Source of the DNA: Anthostomella pinea
Taxonomy: Eukaryota > Ascomycota > Sordariomycetes > Xylariales > Xylariaceae
DNA length: 64,000 bases
Assembly (NCBI GenBank): GCA_963556695.1
Contig: CAUWAG010000004.1
Location: 4,154,001-4,218,000, forward strand
Direction: 5' to 3'
The translations under genes and the position numbers were made by a program. Shown in pieces: positions 24,601 through 34,969 of this stretch; the first letter of the stretch is position 1; each line of letters starts with the position of its first letter. Below the pieces are notes generated by a model that ran no database searches, had not been told where the DNA came from, and saw nothing but the letters and a program-made list of their open reading frames with translations.

Positions 24601-25392
24601 AGTCTCCAACGGCAGTCTTTCAAGGGCTACGTCGACCAGTTGTGTTCGATACCTACCGAGCGTAGTGGCAGCACTCCCTCGGCGTCATATTCCACGCCCA
24701 ACGCCATCCTCAGCCGACTATCCCCAACGTCCCGAGAAGGCTTCCCGTCTCTGCCGTATCTCATCGACCAGGAGAGAAATCTAGCGGCTTTAGTCAAGCT
24801 CTGGTTGGAATCAAACCATGCCAGTGCTGCCGAATCGCACTCGTTTGAGGGAGAGCTCGCCGAGTTCCACGTCGCATGCATAGACATTCAGCAGCGGTCT
24901 GACGGGTGCCTAGCCAAGATAGAGTCGCTCCGTGCCTCGGAGGATGAATCCGTAATGACCGACGACCTGACGGAAAGTCTGGAGAAGGCTTCCTTGATGG
25001 ATGCTGCCAACCTTGGCTCTGGGACACCAGCTTGGATGGAAAACGACCAGTACGGACCGCCCGGCTCCTCTGGGAGCGAGCAGGACGGTGGAGACAGAAC
25101 AACACTGCGCAACATTGGTCGCCAAGGCTCCTCCCTTCGGCAGGTTTCGGATAGCTCCGACGTATCAAACCCCGCCGCAACGATACGCGGCAAGAGCAGG
25201 AGCGCCAGAGACCCCCGAAGCTTCCTCCACGGGCTGATCAGCGGCAAGAAGCACAGAGACCACCACCACTCGAACTCCTCGCCTTCGACGGTTCGAGAGA
25301 AGAGCAGAGATAAGGAGGAAAGGGGCAGCCGAGGCATATTGGGGACTTTCTCGGAGGCGTGGCAGCAGAATGACAGCAGCTCGCGGCACTAG
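21634..25392 (+). CDS. Ras GTPase-activating protein with PH and C2 domains (Bud2/CLA2-like)
   Basis: This is one exon. The first ATG of the long frame is at 21634 (MEGKTKGDPD), giving 1252 residues; the frame is open to 21403 but without another ATG. The N-terminal ~250 residues are Ser/Pro-rich and disordered. A PH-like domain lies at ~396-525 (KVMLWDKG ... SWRRVSCILQDNGEF). A C2-like domain lies at ~551-640. The RasGAP domain lies at ~816-990, with the arginine finger in LLFRGNTLLTQS (Arg817) and the FLR-type motif LFLRFICPAILNP (from residue ~929). It should stimulate GTP hydrolysis by a Ras-type GTPase at the membrane. The PH-C2-GAP order is that of Bud2/CLA2 and SynGAP relatives, so the target is plausibly a Rsr1/Bud1 or Ras homologue. 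The C-terminus is basic and Ser-rich. Confidence 0.88.
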   Translation: MEGKTKGDPDTSPTDWPQLAFGDTLSRTTARLASNMRANYRPSASLQHKKNSIRTVTPEPAENGHALVDTNVPQGTRGYGTTSPQQTSPRSIPGGERRRQGMVFNDAYGESFDSTSSSPPQQRTALNRQRTHTMDGALAPRQQPAASTTDSRHRVGSFSSSGSQPFTDIDIRPPPLESVGYPSASSRQSDLRVAVSSNKEKRSSNRRLVKRATSRPTSPLISPPPSVDSLPLPIPTDDANKILLLMKTLCGRMRGEVEYQSDPNGPWYSGVCYIDEDRGSLLFDPGQNGPFHIPIVGDLRGCRVLPVGSRDTGTKYLELLGQKMNTELRLRPLITDELDLWLASLLCWQQLRPGGVRLSNNRGGNAPGNVRPEARKRGSSAAASTSRDAAIIKVGKVMLWDKGVATSPRAIVKRPSTRDLRSGSTSWRRVSCILQDNGEFKLMTENDVAVLSVIELPQLSRCAVQQLDKSVLDEEYCIAIFPIYSSTSRQLSIFRPVYIALDSRVLFEVWFVLLRAFAIPDLYGLEASTHEVTEVRDFDSPFKGQMFRMEKTIQVRVTEAKIRKPTQLPEHHGGHTKERDALMGNYLAEVILDGEVRTRTTTQADTKNPFWRENAHFTELPAALPYLSVILKRVEGNLESFSHQLQASLGLPKTGNLTEVTCGSVDIPLDKLERAKDHEQWFQVYDERQESVASMFVKVNHDELVVLTKRDYEPLTVLLHKFSIGMTGQIAHAVPGQMRRLSETFLNIFQVSGSASEWLMALVEEEIDGIGSQNSMKRLRFSRRMKSNDSSTSANDRELLVRDMGKSLAGEANLLFRGNTLLTQSLEFHMRRLGKEYLEEILTEKIFEINEINPDCEVDPSRIEKPDDLQQHWSQLVQLTTELWECIAASATRLPAELRQILKYVRAVAEDRYGDFLRTVNYTSVSGFLFLRFICPAILNPKLFGLLRDNPRPRAQRTLTLIAKGLQALANLSSFGKKEGWMEPMNKFLSLQRQSFKGYVDQLCSIPTERSGSTPSASYSTPNAILSRLSPTSREGFPSLPYLIDQERNLAALVKLWLESNHASAAESHSFEGELAEFHVACIDIQQRSDGCLAKIESLRASEDESVMTDDLTESLEKASLMDAANLGSGTPAWMENDQYGPPGSSGSEQDGGDRTTLRNIGRQGSSLRQVSDSSDVSNPAATIRGKSRSARDPRSFLHGLISGKKHRDHHHSNSSPSTVREKSRDKEERGSRGILGTFSEAWQQNDSSSRH

Positions 25393-26587
25393 TTATGCCC
25401 TCGACTGTCTTTCATAGCAAACCCAAAATCACCACGAGCAGCACCACCGCCGCAACATCAACAACAACACCAAGAACAGAGGCTTGATCTGGAGCTAGAC
25501 CTAGACCTAGAACAGCTTCCGCACGGACCAGGTGGACGGAGAAGTGGCCGGGCACGGCTGAGGAAACAGCAGCCCACACATAACAAATCAAGAGGGCCCC
25601 TGCTGGCTTTTGGATAGACAAAAATCAAAGATTATGGGTGGGCACATGAGAAGAGGCTCGTCCTGGCCCATGATAGTGCATCACGAGGCAAACGTACAGG
25701 ACATGGCGGAGCGAAAAGGCGTTCAAGGAGAGACTTTCTGAGCCAGGCTTGATGAGGGAATACCAGATACCTGGACACTGCATTTACACATGCCAGCTCG
25801 TGCACCATGTAACTACATCGCAAGCGAAAGCAGACGCGTGTATGTACGCATACCCAGCAGTGAATCTGGGGTGAAGCATTGAGATTCGAGACATCACTTG
25901 GTAGTCTGATAGACAGACAGGCGGCTGAAATCAGAGTCGCATAGTAATTAGTTTGGTCTGGTTGCTTTTCCCAAGGGTGACATATTGGGATGATTACCGA
26001 CTCGTCGTTTGTCTCAGTGCGGATTTATATTCCGACCGCTTGTCTGGAGAAGTATCTTCAGATGTTTTCTACACGTACTTCACCTATGTGGATGGATGTC
26101 GGACCGAGTCTCTTCCCATGACAGGCTCTTCCCATGCCAGATATATACGACGAGTATCATGAGAGTACGTCGAACAAGATCACTGATCAAAAGGCAGGTG
26201 AAGCTGTTCAGTATTGTGCATTGTATGTTTGTCTTGGTATTCTCTAGAGACTCAGCTAGAGGTAGCCAGCTATTTGACTACCTTAGCCAAGCTATCACAC
26301 CAACCCATGTCTCTGCTCAAGCGGGATTATGATATCCCAAGTATATGATTCACCTATCGAGCAATCCTCTCGGAGTCCTGGTAGAAGAAAACTCAGTGCA
26401 GACTTGTTGTGTTTTCATCGTCTCATCTCTATCGTGATCGTCATCTGTTATGGCGATTTCTTACCCCTTGCCGTGTTCTCTACTCCTTTGCAAGGACTTT
26501 GGTTCTAAAGTCTTCTTCCCCACATCTGAACTTGCGATTCCTCTCTAATCATCTCTGTGATTCGAATCCAGAAATCCGACCTCTAGA
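25393..26587. other. intergenic between convergent RasGAP and cyclophilin genes
   Basis: This holds 3' UTR sequence and AT-richer spacer. A single tRNA B-box-like string (GATTCGAATCC near 26558) has no matching acceptor stem, so no tRNA is called. Confidence 0.5.
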
Positions 26588-27776
26588 TCAGTCGAAGAAC
26601 TTCTTGTAGGCAGCCTTCTCCTTGGCTAGGCGGGCGGCGGCCTGCTTCTTGACGGTGTCGAGCTCCTTGACGATGGCGCCGTCACCGGGGACCAGCTTCT
26701 TGGCCTCCTCGAGAGCCGCGACGGCCGCCTCTTCGTCCTTCATGCGCACGAGGGCGACGCCGCGTCGGTACAGCGCCTTGCCCTTCTCGGCATCCGAGAT
26801 GTCCTTGACGGCGAGGGCGGCGGCGGCGCTACGCTCGGCGTCCTCCCAGTTCTCGAGCTTGATGTTCAGCAGTGCCGCGTTGCAGTTGAGCGTGAAGCGC
26901 AGGGCGTCGAGCTTCTGGGGGACGCCGTCGGCCGCCTCCTTGGTGTCGGGGTCCTCGTTCAGGTACCGCAGCCCCTTCTCGTACTTCTCCAGGCCCAGCA
27001 GCACGTCGCCGCTCTTGAAGGCCTTGTTGCCGTACTCCTTGCAGTCGCTGGCTATCTGCAGGACCTTGGCGGCGTCGAGGTCGCCGCTCGCCGTCTCGTC
27101 CTCCGGGAAGTCCTCGTACTTGTCGCCCAGGGCGTCGGGCGCCTTGGTACCCCCCGAGGCGGCGTCCAGGGCCGCGCCCGTCAGCTCGCCGCAGTCGGTG
27201 ATGGTGGCGTCGTGCACCGGCTTGTCGCTGCCTTGGGTGCGTAGGTTCTCGATCTGGCGCACGATCGACTTGCCCGACTTGACCTCGCCAAAGACGACGT
27301 GCTTGCCGTCCAGGTGCGGGGTCTCGGTGGTGGTGACGAAGAATTGCGAGCCGTTGGTGTCTGCGCGTCGGAGTCATTCATCAGCCAACCTGGACAAGCG
27401 GATGAGTTTGGTAGAGCTACTTACCAGGTCCAGCATTGGCCATGCTCAGCAGGAAGGGCTTCTCGTGCTTGAGTTCAAAGTTCTCGTCCTCAAACTTGGC
27501 GCCGTAGATGCTCTCGCCGCCGGTGCCGTCGCCGGCGGTGAAGTCGCCGCCCTGGATCATGAACTGCTTGATGACGCGGTGGAAGCTGCTGCCCTTGTAG
27601 GTGAGGGGCTTGCCGGCTTTGCCCAGACCCTTCTCGCCGGTGCAGAGGCATCGGAAGTTCTCGGCCGTCTTGGGCACGACGTCGTCGTAGAGCTCGAAGT
27701 TGATGCGGCCGGCGGGCTTCTTGCCGATGGTGAGGTCGAAGTAGACGCGGCTGCGCTTCTTGGTCTCTTGAGTCAT
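26588..27776 (-). CDS. CPR6: peptidyl-prolyl cis-trans isomerase, cyclophilin-40 type
   Basis: Two exons (27776-27425 and 27360-26588) give 374 residues; the 64-nt intron has a GTAAGT donor and the junction restores [13 protein letters not shown]. Residues ~8-175 form a cyclophilin domain ([38 protein letters not shown]). The position that is Trp in small cyclophilins is His here ([14 protein letters not shown]), as in Cyp40 proteins, which bind cyclosporin weakly. The C-terminal half carries TPR repeats ([20 protein letters not shown], residues ~222 to 345). The family acts as an Hsp90 co-chaperone in the cytosol. The length and order match fungal Cpr6. Confidence 0.93.
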
Positions 27777-30105
27777 GGTTGCGGTGGTTTACTGTTCGAG
27801 TTGCGAGGTGCGAGGTGCGGTGGCCTGGGGCGACAAGGCTGCGCAGTGTCAGGTCAGGTAAGCAGATGTGCTTCGAGAAGCGGCAGAGGCGGGGTTTTAG
27901 ACGAAGGAGAAGAGATCTTGGGTAAGGTAGGCAGCAGTGGGAATCCGAATAACAGACTGTACCTACTGTGTGTTTGTTGTTTTCGCAGGACGACAAGGAA
28001 GATAATGTTTGCAGGACTGGAATGCGCCAGAGAGGCTCGGCTTGCAAAGTGAAGCTCCAGAAGATTCTTGGCAGAAGCTTCTAGGGGTCCAACGAGGGGG
28101 AGCCTGCGCTGCCTAGGGAGGGGCATTGACCAATCAGCTTACACCTTTTCAACCACTACAGCCTCTCCATCCGCCATCTCAGGGGTTTGTCCAACTTCAT
28201 CTCATGTTCTTCTTAACCTATGCCTATATATATACATGGAGGTATATGCATATGAAGCTATGGTTTGTATTACACCCCCAAGACATTACACACGCGAGCG
28301 AAGGGGGACGGTAGGGTCACCCAATCTTGTCGCACTGCCAGCAACAAGCGGCTCTCCCCCTGCTGCTGAAGTGACACCATTCTCTCAAGTACTCTTGAAA
28401 AGCCCCGAATAGTTTATTTCAATCCCAAATCAGCTTTTCTTCCATCCAGCTCCCCATCTGATGTTGTCCGAGACAAGCTAACAAGGTCATAGGTATGTGA
28501 TCAGGACCGCTCTTGCTCTTGTGTACTCTGTTGCAAAGGCTTACCCACCTGATCAGCACCTGACAAGGCGTTTAAGGATGGGTGGTGTGACGACGCTCTG
28601 GATCTTATGACTACGGAGACGAGAGTCTCCCTCTTGCTATCCCATCAAGCAAGAGCCCACCTTTCGGACCCGGGGACTACACCACAGCGGGAGCCCATCG
28701 TGGTTTCTAGACCAACTGTTACGGTTATAGTACGACCCCGTATCAACGATATCTGAGGGCAAGGTGTCAGAGGGACCAGACGTGACGACCGATGATCTTG
28801 CATTCGTCGTAATGGGGTTTCCAGTTAACAGCCTCCCAGCTTCTCTAACCATCCATCCCACGTGCTTAGGGAGATGTGAACCTCTCACCCTCGATGACAG
28901 GCTTTAAAGGGCTCGACACAGGGCTCGACACAGGGCGTATGGCCTAGTTCATAGATGGTTATTCGTGCATCTGCATAGTTGTTATGATCCGAGATGACAC
29001 CGCAGAGCCGAAGTGGGATAGTTCCTCCTTGGAATCCATTCTGAGCCTCAATGGCCTTGTAACCAGTCATTAGTAGTCGTTTGGGTCGCGGCAGAGGCGA
29101 AGGGACTTTGAGGCCGTCATCCTCCCCTCTTACTGTAGCGTGCACACCGACTGCCCCTCTCACGATGACCAACATCATCGGGGTTTGTACGACTCACAGA
29201 GATTATAACGGCCCCCCGTATCGGACCGTGGCCTCGTCGTACCAACGTTTCGTTGCCGAGGCTGTCCCGAGGTTGTATTGTGATGGAACTAGGCCACAGA
29301 GAAGCCTAGCCACCCCCTTTTACTCTCACCTTCAACCGCAACCCCAGCCCTGTGGTTGCGATGGCATTGACGAGAAGAACAGGTCGAGGTGAGAAAGAGA
29401 GGTGATCATCCATCATAAATAGCACAGCCTGGTCAATGTAGTGTTTCTCTCGCTCATGCTTCTTAGGGGGGTGGTATTCAATTGATCAGGTGGGATTTAT
29501 GCAGGACCATCTAGGTGTCCTGTCATCTGGGTTCAAACATGAAGGGCTCATCACGAGATTCAGGACACAGGAGGTAATTACTACTTCTTATGTTATTATC
29601 AGCCCGCCATGTCCAGGTTCCCTCCGAGCTCTGGGGTCAAGGTGATCACGCCTCGGTGAACGGGACAATCCGAATGTTGGCTGGGGGGATTGGAGAAAGT
29701 ATGGTCCCACCTCCGCATTGCAACGACGCGCACGCATACCAACCCCGGATTTCCCGCCGCATCACGAGACCCTTGGCTGCCTGCCATTGGAGCGCATGTG
29801 GCAGTCCCCCATGTCTCCCCCATGCCATCGCCGCAACATCAGAAACCCTCCACTCAGGGAGCAGCTCGTTCCGTCTCCAGGATTCTGGGGCAGCCTCCCC
29901 CTGTCTGCGTCACCACATCGGGTATGTTCTCCGCAGGGCAACACACTTCCCCAACCTGGGGACCATGTAGAGAATGTATAAGAGAGTATTGTCGTCCCTT
30001 CTCTCGCTTCGTCTGTCGTGTGCCGATGCTAGGTAGCTGCTGTCACCCTCGCCGTGGCACTCTCTTAGAAACCATTTTGAGATTTCCCGGGCTCAGTTCA
30101 GCAAC
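27777..30105. other. 2.3-kb intergenic region between divergent genes
   Basis: This holds the promoters of cyclophilin-40 and of the sugar transporter. A short duplication GGGCTCGACACA occurs near 28909-28933. The largest frames here lack recognisable domains. Confidence 0.5.
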
Positions 30106-32114
30106 ATGAAGCCTCACACTTACCAGGTACGTCTACTCGAACAGCCGCAGACGCAAAGATAGAAAGAATCATGCTATCGCCCGTCTTCAGGCACTGGCAT
30201 AGACTGACGCGCCCTCACAGTTCCTCGTCGGTGTGTTCGCCTCGGTGGGCTCCATCTTGTACGGATACGATCTTGGTGTCATTGCCGGCGTCGTCGGGAG
30301 TTCTAACTACGGCGAGCTCTTCCACGCCAACACAGCACAGAAGTAAGCGCACCTTCGCCAGTGCAGTGTCTCGCAAAGGTGACTGACCATTACTGTACAG
30401 TGGAGCCGTCGTTTCGCTGTTTACTGGGGGCGCCTTCTTCGGAGCTGGTTTCGCGGGACCGGTCGGTGATTACTTGGGTCGACGGTTGACCATCATGCTT
30501 GGTGCTATCTTCTTCCTTATAGGTGGCGCTATCCAGACCGGAGCCCAATCACTTTCTTTCCTATACGGAGGAAGGGCTGTTGCGGGATTCGGTGTTGGAA
30601 TATTGACTATGATCATCCGGTACGCAGCCCCTTATTGACTTACGACTTACAAGAAAGACACTGACCATCCCCCTAGTAAGCATGTGAATTTCCCGAGTCG
30701 TCGACGAGCGAATGGCTACTGACTAGAGCTCTACCGCAGCTGTGTACCAGAGTGAGATCGCTCACCCGTCGATTCGAGGACGAGTCACCGGTCTACAACA
30801 GTTCATGCTGGGGATCGGTGCCTTGGTAGCTGGTTGGGTATCGTGGGGATGCTACGTGAACCTGTCGAACTCAGGCCAGTGGCGCATACCCTTGGGCATC
30901 CAGAATATCCCAGCTGTCATACTCGCCACTCTCATCTTGCTGTTCCCCGAAAGTCCACGGTGGCTTATAGACCACGGCCGAAGCGACGAGGGGCTCGCGA
31001 CACTGGCCAAGCTGCATTCGAATGGAGATACTTCAGACCCGTGGGTGCAGGCCGAGTTTGCTCAGATCCAGGAATCGATTACGTTCGAACATGAGCATGA
31101 GGCCAAGAGCTACAAGGAGCTCTTCACCAACAAGTGAGCTTCACGTTCCAGGAAGCCTGTCTCCTGAGACGTTGAGCTAACATACGCCAGGTCCGCCTTC
31201 CGTCGCCTCTTCCTCGCCTGCGCTATTCAGGCTTCCGTCCAGATGACCGGTGTCTCGGCTATCCAGTACTTTTCAGTCCCTATCTTTGCGAAAATCGGGA
31301 TCTCGGCCGACAATGCCCTCAAGTACCAGGCAATCAACGCTATCCTGGCTCTCATCGCACAGGCGTGTTGTATGCTCTTCATTGACAAATTTGGGCGACG
31401 GCCGACCTTGATTACCGGCAACCTGGTGAACTGCCTCATGTTTATCATCGCAACCATTCTTCTTTGTAGGTGACGCCGCTTCGTGCACCGAGTTCTGTCG
31501 CTGACGTTTTTTTAGCTCTGTTCCCACCCGAGTCCAACTCAGGGGGCACTGCTGGATGGGGATTCATCATTATGTAAGTGAAGCAGACGCCCGGGACATA
31601 AGACGAATGCAATACTGATAGGCAACCTAGCACCTGGCTCTACAACATCTCGTTCTCGTTCGCCTGCGGTCCATTATCTTGGTAAGTCACCGTTCAGTGT
31701 CCCTTATCCCATTAATCACCGCCATCCCGGGAGTAACCGTCAAACTGACCAGGCAACGCGAACAGGATCATTCCCGCCGAGATCTTCGACACTCACACTC
31801 GCAGCAAGGGCGTGTCAATAGCGACTATGACCAGCTATGCCTTCAACACGATGATTGGGCAGGTCACCGACATCGCCATCGAGGCTGTCGGGTGGAAATA
31901 CTTCTTGCTGTTCGTCGTTTGCAACTTCACAAACGCTATCTTTTTCTACCTGGTCTTGCCCGAGACGAAGAAACTGCCGCTCGAGGAGATGAACTACCTC
32001 TTCACCCATGCTCCATGGCTCGTTCCCGGCTCCGACAAGTCAACGTACAGAGCCGACATGGCGGCCGATATCGAAAGGCGCGCTGCAGACATGCGGGAGA
32101 AGAGAGAGGCATAG
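30106..32114 (+). CDS. MFS sugar (hexose-type) transporter
   Basis: Eight exons (30106-30126, 30221-30342, 30401-30618, 30740-31133, 31191-31465, 31516-31573, 31631-31681, 31766-32114) sum to 495 residues with every junction in phase. Sugar-porter signatures are present: YGYDLGVIAG in helix 1, GDYLGRRLTIM after helix 2, the PESPRWL motif, DKFGRRPTLI and the C-terminal VLPETKKLPLEEMNYLF. Twelve membrane helices are expected. It should import a hexose or a related polyol with protons. Exon 1 encodes only seven residues. The junction between exons 3 and 4 is a twin intron (see separate entry); only that model gives MIIPVYQSEIAHPSIRG, the expected helix-4 sequence. The exact sugar cannot be read from sequence. 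Confidence 0.9.
30619..30739 (+). other. spliceosomal twin intron (stwintron, [D1,2] type)
   Basis: Base 30619 (G) followed by bases from 30677 (TAAGCATG) forms a complete donor only after removal of an internal intron 30620-30676. The internal intron starts GTACGC, ends CTAG and has CTGAC 11 nt before its end. The reconstituted external intron is 64 nt, starts GTAAGC, has CTGAC at 30719-30723 and ends GCAG at 30739. Removing both joins ATC-C to CT-GTG, giving the conserved Pro and the correct frame. A single intron 30620-30739 would leave the wrong frame. The nested-intron class is known from filamentous fungi; this instance is inferred from sequence. Confidence 0.82.
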
Positions 32115-32728
32115 GAAAGACCGGGCCTAAGGAAGAGGCATACGTCTGGTCCGTGGAAAGGGGACTCTTGGTATCACTTGAGCCAGTCAGTTGGATAGCA
32201 TAAATATATTGCACGTCAATAGTCTTATGAATACTTGATCAGTCGCTCTTCGTTGCTGCACGGGCTAGCAATATAGATCGGCACACACTCGATCAGCCGA
32301 CTTCATGGAGCGAGCTGCAACTAATAAATGCAGGGTCGCAGCCACCACCTGCAGGCACATGCCACAGGTCGGGTCCATGCAGGTTTGACGTGTGGTGTTA
32401 TTTGTTAGATACTAGCACGAATGTGTTGAATGGGAGCCGGAGATAGACACCGGAAGATCTCCAGTGGGGGCAGAGACGCACAGGGCATCTGACCCACCAA
32501 GAAGACAGATGATCAATCTCTGCACGCAGAGCAGAACAATCAATAGAATCAATCAACATCCGTGTACTCAACATTATTCTCACAGGTACCCCAGCCTCTT
32601 TCGCCCCTTTCCCTCGCAACCAGCGACTCGCCAATGCAAACGTGTCATGAGAGGATGCCACAGGCCGAAAATAAATTACTCACACAGATACCAACGGACC
32701 GCAAAGGGTGCTGGTACGATGCTGCATA
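32115..32728. other. intergenic, 3' side of the sugar transporter
   Basis: No gene was seen. The stretch is bounded on the right by the MITE. Confidence 0.5.
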
Positions 32729-33226
32729 ACAGCGGGGGCCCCCGAATGGGACAACCCCCCCAATGGGACAGTTCCCACACCAGATATCACCATGTTCACT
32801 TATACATATCTCCATGAGTAATGAAGCTGTAAATATTGTAAATATTACGCTAGACTCCCCTTTCCTTGGTGTTTTCGTGATATGTAGGCCACTAAGTACC
32901 GCTTTCGTATTGATTAAATAGCGGTACTATGAACTTACAGCATGCCTTGCTCCCACTAAAAGGTCTGGAAAACCAGCCTTGCCGCAGCCTTGCCGCTAAA
33001 ATTAGTAAGGGTAAAACTTCATTTTATTATAACTTTTGTTATGTACATAAGTTACTATGAGCAGCTATGCTTTACAGATTTTGGAAGAAAAAAAGACGAA
33101 TATTCTCGTTTAAACGGGTATATCGTGCGATTATTCTCGGCTAAGTTATAAGGGTTGCAATATTGCGATTTTGGTGGGGGAACTGTCCCATTGGGGGGGC
33201 TGTCCCATTCGGGGGGCCTCCGCCGT
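32729..33226. mobile_element. MITE-like element with ~48-bp terminal inverted repeats
   Basis: The left end (from 32729, ACAGCGGGGGCCCCCGAAT) matches the reverse complement of the right end (ending 33226) over about 48 bp with few changes and one indel. Each arm contains two tandem copies of a CCCCC-AATGGGACA block. A TA dinucleotide flanks both ends (32727-32728 and 33227-33228), which fits the TA target duplication of Tc1/mariner/pogo elements. The 400-bp interior is AT-rich, without a protein frame. It is non-autonomous and would need a transposase in trans. Confidence 0.85.
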
Positions 33227-33561
33227 TATGGGATGAGTTGACACTGGGATGGAAATATCGATGAGAGAATAGAGATGGAATCTGGTGTTTTATATTAGGT
33301 CTACTTCAGCATCATGCCCCCGATCGAGCCAACATTGCTCACTTTCGATACTTTCGCTGCAAGGTGGAAGAGTGGAAGAAACGGTTATAGGAACAGGGGG
33401 CTGCAATTATGAGCAGGACTTGCACGGGGTTCATAGTTACACAGGGACCTAGTTTCTCTTTCTCTGCCGATTGTGGTTTCACAACTTCTGAGACCCTGTT
33501 ACTAAGCAAGTAAAGACATCACACCACAGGTTTTCACCTTGACGTAGCACATATGACCATT
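33227..33561. other. intergenic between the MITE and the rhodopsin-domain gene
   Basis: No gene was seen. If the alternative last intron of the rhodopsin-domain gene is used, its last codons extend to about 33534. Confidence 0.5.
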
Positions 33562-34969
33562 TCATGTTCTCTCTTGAACACCTGAGCTTCTATGCTGGAC
33601 CTGCCACGCCTTACTCACGGTAATCGTGTTAAGCTGGCACGCCGCTTGGTCGCCCCTTGTGTCCCCAGCATCAACATCAGCATCATAGTGGAATAGGTCT
33701 GGGCGCAGTCGCTCGATTGAGGAATATGGGCCGGACTTAACGCCGATTCGCCCACTGCGAGGCGTGCCGCGGAGCGTGGTCGAGCCGGCCTTGGCGGTGC
33801 CACGGGGCGAGTAGCGACGGCCGAGAAGGGGCCGAAGGACGGGCACGCAGGCAAGCGTTATGGCCAGACACGGCTCCATCGCGCTGAAAAGCACGGCGCG
33901 CGGAATAGTGTAAGTCACATCCGTGAAGTCGACGCTGACCAGCGTAATAACGCGAACGGTGCTGATCACGCAGGTGCTGACAGATGTAATTCCAGTGGTC
34001 AGTGATAATGAAGAGGGCTGGAATCCGGTGGGACGATGCATCTCTTACAATAAACCAACGCCAAAGGTAGCCATGAGAATCAGTTTCTTGAACATCTCCA
34101 ATTCCAGGGCCCAGAGATACGGCATGGGAAGGATAAGGACAATCAAGTCGGTGATAATATTCAGGATCCCCGTGATGAGCCATGAGGTGACTGAGTCGCC
34201 ACAGTGGCCACCTGGAATGAACGAGTCCCAGTTGTAGGCGAGAGGCTGACAGATGAAGAAGCAGCTCAGGATGGTCGCTAAAGCCCTGGCACCTGGAGTT
34301 AGCAACACGACCACTTCGGACCTGACATCGATACAGCACTTACCACAGGCAGATGAAGACAGATGTAATCCGGGCGACCAGGATATAACCGTTTACAACA
34401 AAAACCCGTGAACAGAGTAAGAGGATGGATATCTTGGAGAGACTCAGGCTCAATGCCCACAGGTTCTGAATCGCGAGTAAATGCTGGAGGTATCATCAAT
34501 AGACAGTACTTGCTGCGTCGGCGCCGGACTTTTCCAACGGGCCTACCTTGATGAAAATTTCGGAACCAGTCATGACCCCAAACCTATCCACGATTTCGAC
34601 AACATGGAAACCAAGACCACCGGTCAGGACGGCTATGGCCATCGCTGTGAGTCGTACTGATCTGGGACCTAGAGGCACCTCGGCTCTCCCATGACGGTGA
34701 ACTTATATGACATTACCACCCCCTGGTAGACTACCACAACGGTCTGACATTTTTTTTAGCACTGGGGTCTCATGTGAGGATGTGGGCAGAAAGTGAAAGC
34801 TCACGCAAGCGGCAACAATAACCCAATCACTCAAGTCAAGCTGTCTGTTCGCGATTCGACGACAGCAAACCCGCAGCGATACCGCTACCACTGGCAAAAT
34901 GTCGAAGACCACACAGCATACGACGATCGAGCTCTGTGCAGATCGCTCGACGGGAAAAACGAAAGTCAT
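33562..34969 (-). CDS. fungal rhodopsin-domain (SAT4-type) integral membrane protein
   Basis: Five exons (34969-34805, 34678-34547, 34483-34344, 34285-34049, 33976-33562) give 362 residues. Start ATG 34969 sits in a GCCACCATG context. Junctions restore family motifs: IFIK-HLLAIQNLWALSL, FICLW-ALATILSCFFICQPL and GVGLF-TCVISTVRV. The family signatures are LDLSDWVIV, CQPLAYNWD with HCGD, LPMPYLWAL and VDFTDVTY, followed by ALEP-like SAMEP and VLRPLLGR. Seven membrane helices are expected. Members are described as Pth11- or SAT4-related, and their ligands are mostly unknown. Intron 1 (126 nt) is the least certain. A possible last intron (33618-33582) would change the C-terminus. The gene is divergent from the broken P450. 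Confidence 0.8.

Noticed and set aside
26540..26580. tRNA B-box-like string GATTCGAATCC
   Set aside because: There is no A box at proper spacing and no acceptor stem, so no tRNA is supported.
26622..28052. 476-codon plus-strand frame
   Set aside because: It is antisense to cyclophilin-40. The composition is Ala/Ser-rich without motifs, while the opposite strand encodes a full conserved protein.
30620..30739. A single conventional intron between sugar-transporter exons 3 and 4
   Set aside because: It would leave exon 3 in phase 2 and read exon 4 out of frame. No other acceptor gives the conserved sequence.
34679..34804. Rhodopsin-domain gene as a pseudogene
   Set aside because: At first the separate frames looked broken, but GT-AG introns with correct phases join all family motifs, so it is kept as intact.
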